A model generated the notes under the pieces. The model was not told where the DNA came from. It was given only the letters and a program-made list of their open reading frames with translations, and did no database searches. Below, piece after piece: positions 62,786 to 64,000 of a stretch of DNA of 64,000 nt; within the stretch, counting starts at the first letter, position 1; each line of letters begins with the position of its first letter. Both the position numbers and the translations under genes were made by a program. The DNA is from UBA11524 sp045591175 (GTDB taxonomy: Bacteria; Bacillota; Clostridia; Christensenellales; Aristaeellaceae), in NCBI GenBank assembly GCA_045591175.1, contig JAZNSI010000013.1:1-64000 (forward strand). The letters are read 5' to 3'.

Positions 62786-62816
62786 AAGGAGCGTCCCTGC
62801 GTGGGACGCTCCTTTT
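62786..62816 (+). terminator. Terminator after the anchored protein
   Basis: AAGGAGCGTCCC pairs with GGGACGCTCCTT around a five-base loop, then TTTG. Confidence 0.85.
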
Positions 62817-62822
62817 GCGTGC

Positions 62823-63473
62823 TCAATCTTCCAATTTCTCGATGATGACAGCATTGCCATTTGCCGTGACGCCGAATACATAAGGAAGATAGGTGGTGCC
62901 GCCGTTGTAATTTGCTGTTTCGGGGTCGAGCGTCAAATAGTCGAAATCCACGCCGATGACAGCATTGCATCCCAAATCATAAGCGGCTTCCTTCAATTCG
63001 TTCAGGGCGTTACGGCGGATTTTTACAAGCGAAGCCATCAAACTCGCACCAACATCTGTAGCATGGCTAAAGAGTCCTGACGTACCGCGGGGAATCTGGA
63101 TTGCATCGTCTCCGGAAATATAGCCGGAGTATTTCACAATTCTATAACCGTCAAAGGTAAAGCCTGAGGTGATAAGCATGTTGGCCATTGCTTGACGCTT
63201 GCGTTCTTCTTCAATCCGTTTTTGCTCAGCTTCTGCTTGTTTGCGCTCAATTTCTTTACGCTTGTTTTCCTCTTCGGCAATAAGACGTTCCAGACGGATA
63301 CGTTGATTACGTTCCAATACTTGATGGAATTGAGCAATATAGTCTTCTACTTTGTCGTCAGGGACAGTGAATCCAGTAAAGGTTATGCTGTGATCAAATC
63401 CATTCGCAGAAAGAAATGATAAAAAATCGTCTAAATCAATCTTGTATCGCTGTTGTATTTCTTTACTTTTCAT
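62823..63473 (-). CDS. YbjQ-like (heavy-metal-binding fold) protein with an N-terminal coiled coil, AT-rich
   Basis: A 216-residue protein. Residues about 1-60 are not recognised; about 60-98 are a charged coiled coil rich in Glu, Arg and Lys (RLIAEEENKRKEIERKQ); residues about 105-216 match the YbjQ/DUF74 fold (GYRIVKYSGYISGDD, RRNALNELKEAAYDLGCNAVIGVDFDY, NAVIIEK). YbjQ proteins form rings and have no firm function. The ATG at 63473 follows GGAGGACG. This gene and the next are clearly AT-rich compared with the rest. Confidence 0.82.
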   Translation of the reverse strand: MKSKEIQQRYKIDLDDFLSFLSANGFDHSITFTGFTVPDDKVEDYIAQFHQVLERNQRIRLERLIAEEENKRKEIERKQAEAEQKRIEEERKRQAMANMLITSGFTFDGYRIVKYSGYISGDDAIQIPRGTSGLFSHATDVGASLMASLVKIRRNALNELKEAAYDLGCNAVIGVDFDYLTLDPETANYNGGTTYLPYVFGVTANGNAVIIEKLED

Positions 63474-63490
63474 ATCGTCCTCCACGCAAA

Positions 63491-63748
63491 TCACAAAAAT
63501 TTTAGCGCCTCTTTGTTTGAGGGATCAATATCAAGAATTAGATTGGCGTAACGGTGCGCTTTTGCGGGGTCCTCATGACATTTGCGTAGGAGATTAGCTA
63601 TATCCTCGTTAATTGTCATTGGAGAATTGCCGCTGGGTAAATCTACTCCTTGAATAACATAGCATGTATTGCAGTAAGCACAGAATCGGTAGCCTACATG
63701 CTCAACAAAATGATTTCCACCGCAGTTTTCACAGACAATACGTTTCAC
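63491..63748 (-). CDS. Small zinc-ribbon protein
   Basis: An 85-residue protein starting from GTG at 63748 (GGAG six bases before it). The N-terminus KRIVCENCGGNHF and then YRFCAYCNTCYVI form a treble-clef or zinc ribbon of the kind found in lineage-specific small proteins; the rest (EDIANLLRKCHEDPAKAHRYANLILDIDPSNKEAL) looks like a short TPR-type helix pair. It is 17 bases upstream of the YbjQ-like gene and so is likely co-transcribed with it. Confidence 0.72.
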   Translation of the reverse strand: MKRIVCENCGGNHFVEHVGYRFCAYCNTCYVIQGVDLPSGNSPMTINEDIANLLRKCHEDPAKAHRYANLILDIDPSNKEALKFL

Positions 63749-63813
63749 TTTTTCACTCCATAGACTTTTTATCAGTATATCACAGATGAAATGCAGAGTC
63801 AAGAAAATCGGAA

Positions 63814-64000
63814 TCAGTACCCTGCCTCCTCATCCACCAGCACGATGGTGATCTTGTGTCCGCCCACGGGCCGCTCGATGATGGAGGTCACGTTGCACAT
63901 GCTCTTACGGCAATGCGCCGCGTCGCAGCGGCCCAAAGCCGCACAGGGGGTGTCCAGTCCCAGTCGGCGGGCGTTTTGCGGACAGGCTACGGTCTTGATG
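63814..64000 (-). CDS. C-terminal end of a LUD-domain-like (lactate-utilisation type) protein, cut by window edge
   Basis: The minus strand is open from the window edge to TGA at 63814-63816. The about 62 visible residues include IKTVACPQNARRLGLD, then C..LGRCDAAHC..SMCNV cysteines and IERPVGGHKITIVLVDEEAGY. The cysteine pattern and the IERP..GHKITIVLV ending recall the C-terminus of LUD (DUF162) proteins of Clostridia. Only the end is seen, so the assignment is moderate. It is back to normal high GC. Confidence 0.62.
   Translation of the reverse strand, partial: IKTVACPQNARRLGLDTPCAALGRCDAAHCRKSMCNVTSIIERPVGGHKITIVLVDEEAGY

Overview
This 64 kb window is high-GC chromosomal sequence from a low-G+C-type ancestor group, almost certainly a Bacillota (Firmicutes) member of class Clostridia, plausibly an uncultured gut or rumen lineage (inference). 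The evidence is the gene order and regulation: the rho-rpmE-yqhQ-prmC-prfA-tsaC block, the prmA-rsmE-mtaB-HIT-rpsU block, the priA-def-fmt-rsmB-rlmN-stp-prkC-rsgA-rpe block, a SAM-I riboswitch before metK, a serine T-box before serS, and two secreted dockerin proteins. Most genes are housekeeping and densely packed, with many 1-11 base overlaps. No rRNA, tRNA, transposase, phage or CRISPR array was seen.

Layout. 1-2.7 kb: truncated M3 peptidase, PHP phosphatase and GntR/FCD regulator (minus). 3-4.5 kb: secreted TPR/DUF6273 protein. 4.5-6 kb: metK with its S-box leader. 6-14 kb (minus): translation-termination and transcription-termination operon from a THUMP-type methyltransferase and a divergent rho through L31, YqhQ, PrmC, RF1, TsaC and a small membrane protein. 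14-15.6 kb: ECF sigma/anti-sigma pair. 15.6-19.4 kb (minus): ribosome and tRNA modification operon ending in rpsU. 19.5-22 kb: mscL with a zinc-ribbon tail, a five-repeat secreted protein and a LysM protein. 22-30.4 kb (plus): Q/Y/P-rich membrane protein, tilS, hpt, ftsH, PHP phosphatase and a VanW/G5 protein with a similar Q/P-rich head. 30.6-35.5 kb (minus): fba, cysK, EamA transporter, HerA-like ATPase. 35.6-40 kb: two adjacent dockerin proteins. 40-41 kb: GT2. 41-42.7 kb: T-box and serS. 42.8-44.1 kb: second ECF sigma/anti-sigma pair. 44.3-55.6 kb (plus): priA through rpe. 55.5-58.9 kb: small basic ORF, RNA m5C methylase, ruvCAB. 58.9-62.8 kb: GT2, GntR/UTRA regulator, NYN-LOTUS protein, HD hydrolase and an anchored protein. 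62.8-63.8 kb: an AT-rich pair (YbjQ-like and zinc-ribbon), then the C-terminal end of a LUD-domain-like protein.

The most unusual content is (1) a Rho whose ATP-binding loop and several catalytic and bicyclomycin-contact positions are changed and which carries a long disordered insert; (2) the repeated use of low-complexity N-terminal heads on otherwise ordinary proteins (Rho, RsmB, two membrane proteins); (3) two neighbouring dockerin proteins with near-identical tails, one with a C39-like papain-fold head; (4) two copies of a sigma/anti-sigma module; and (5) MscL carrying a C-terminal zinc ribbon. All functional statements come from reading the sequence and knowledge of the families; no database search was run.
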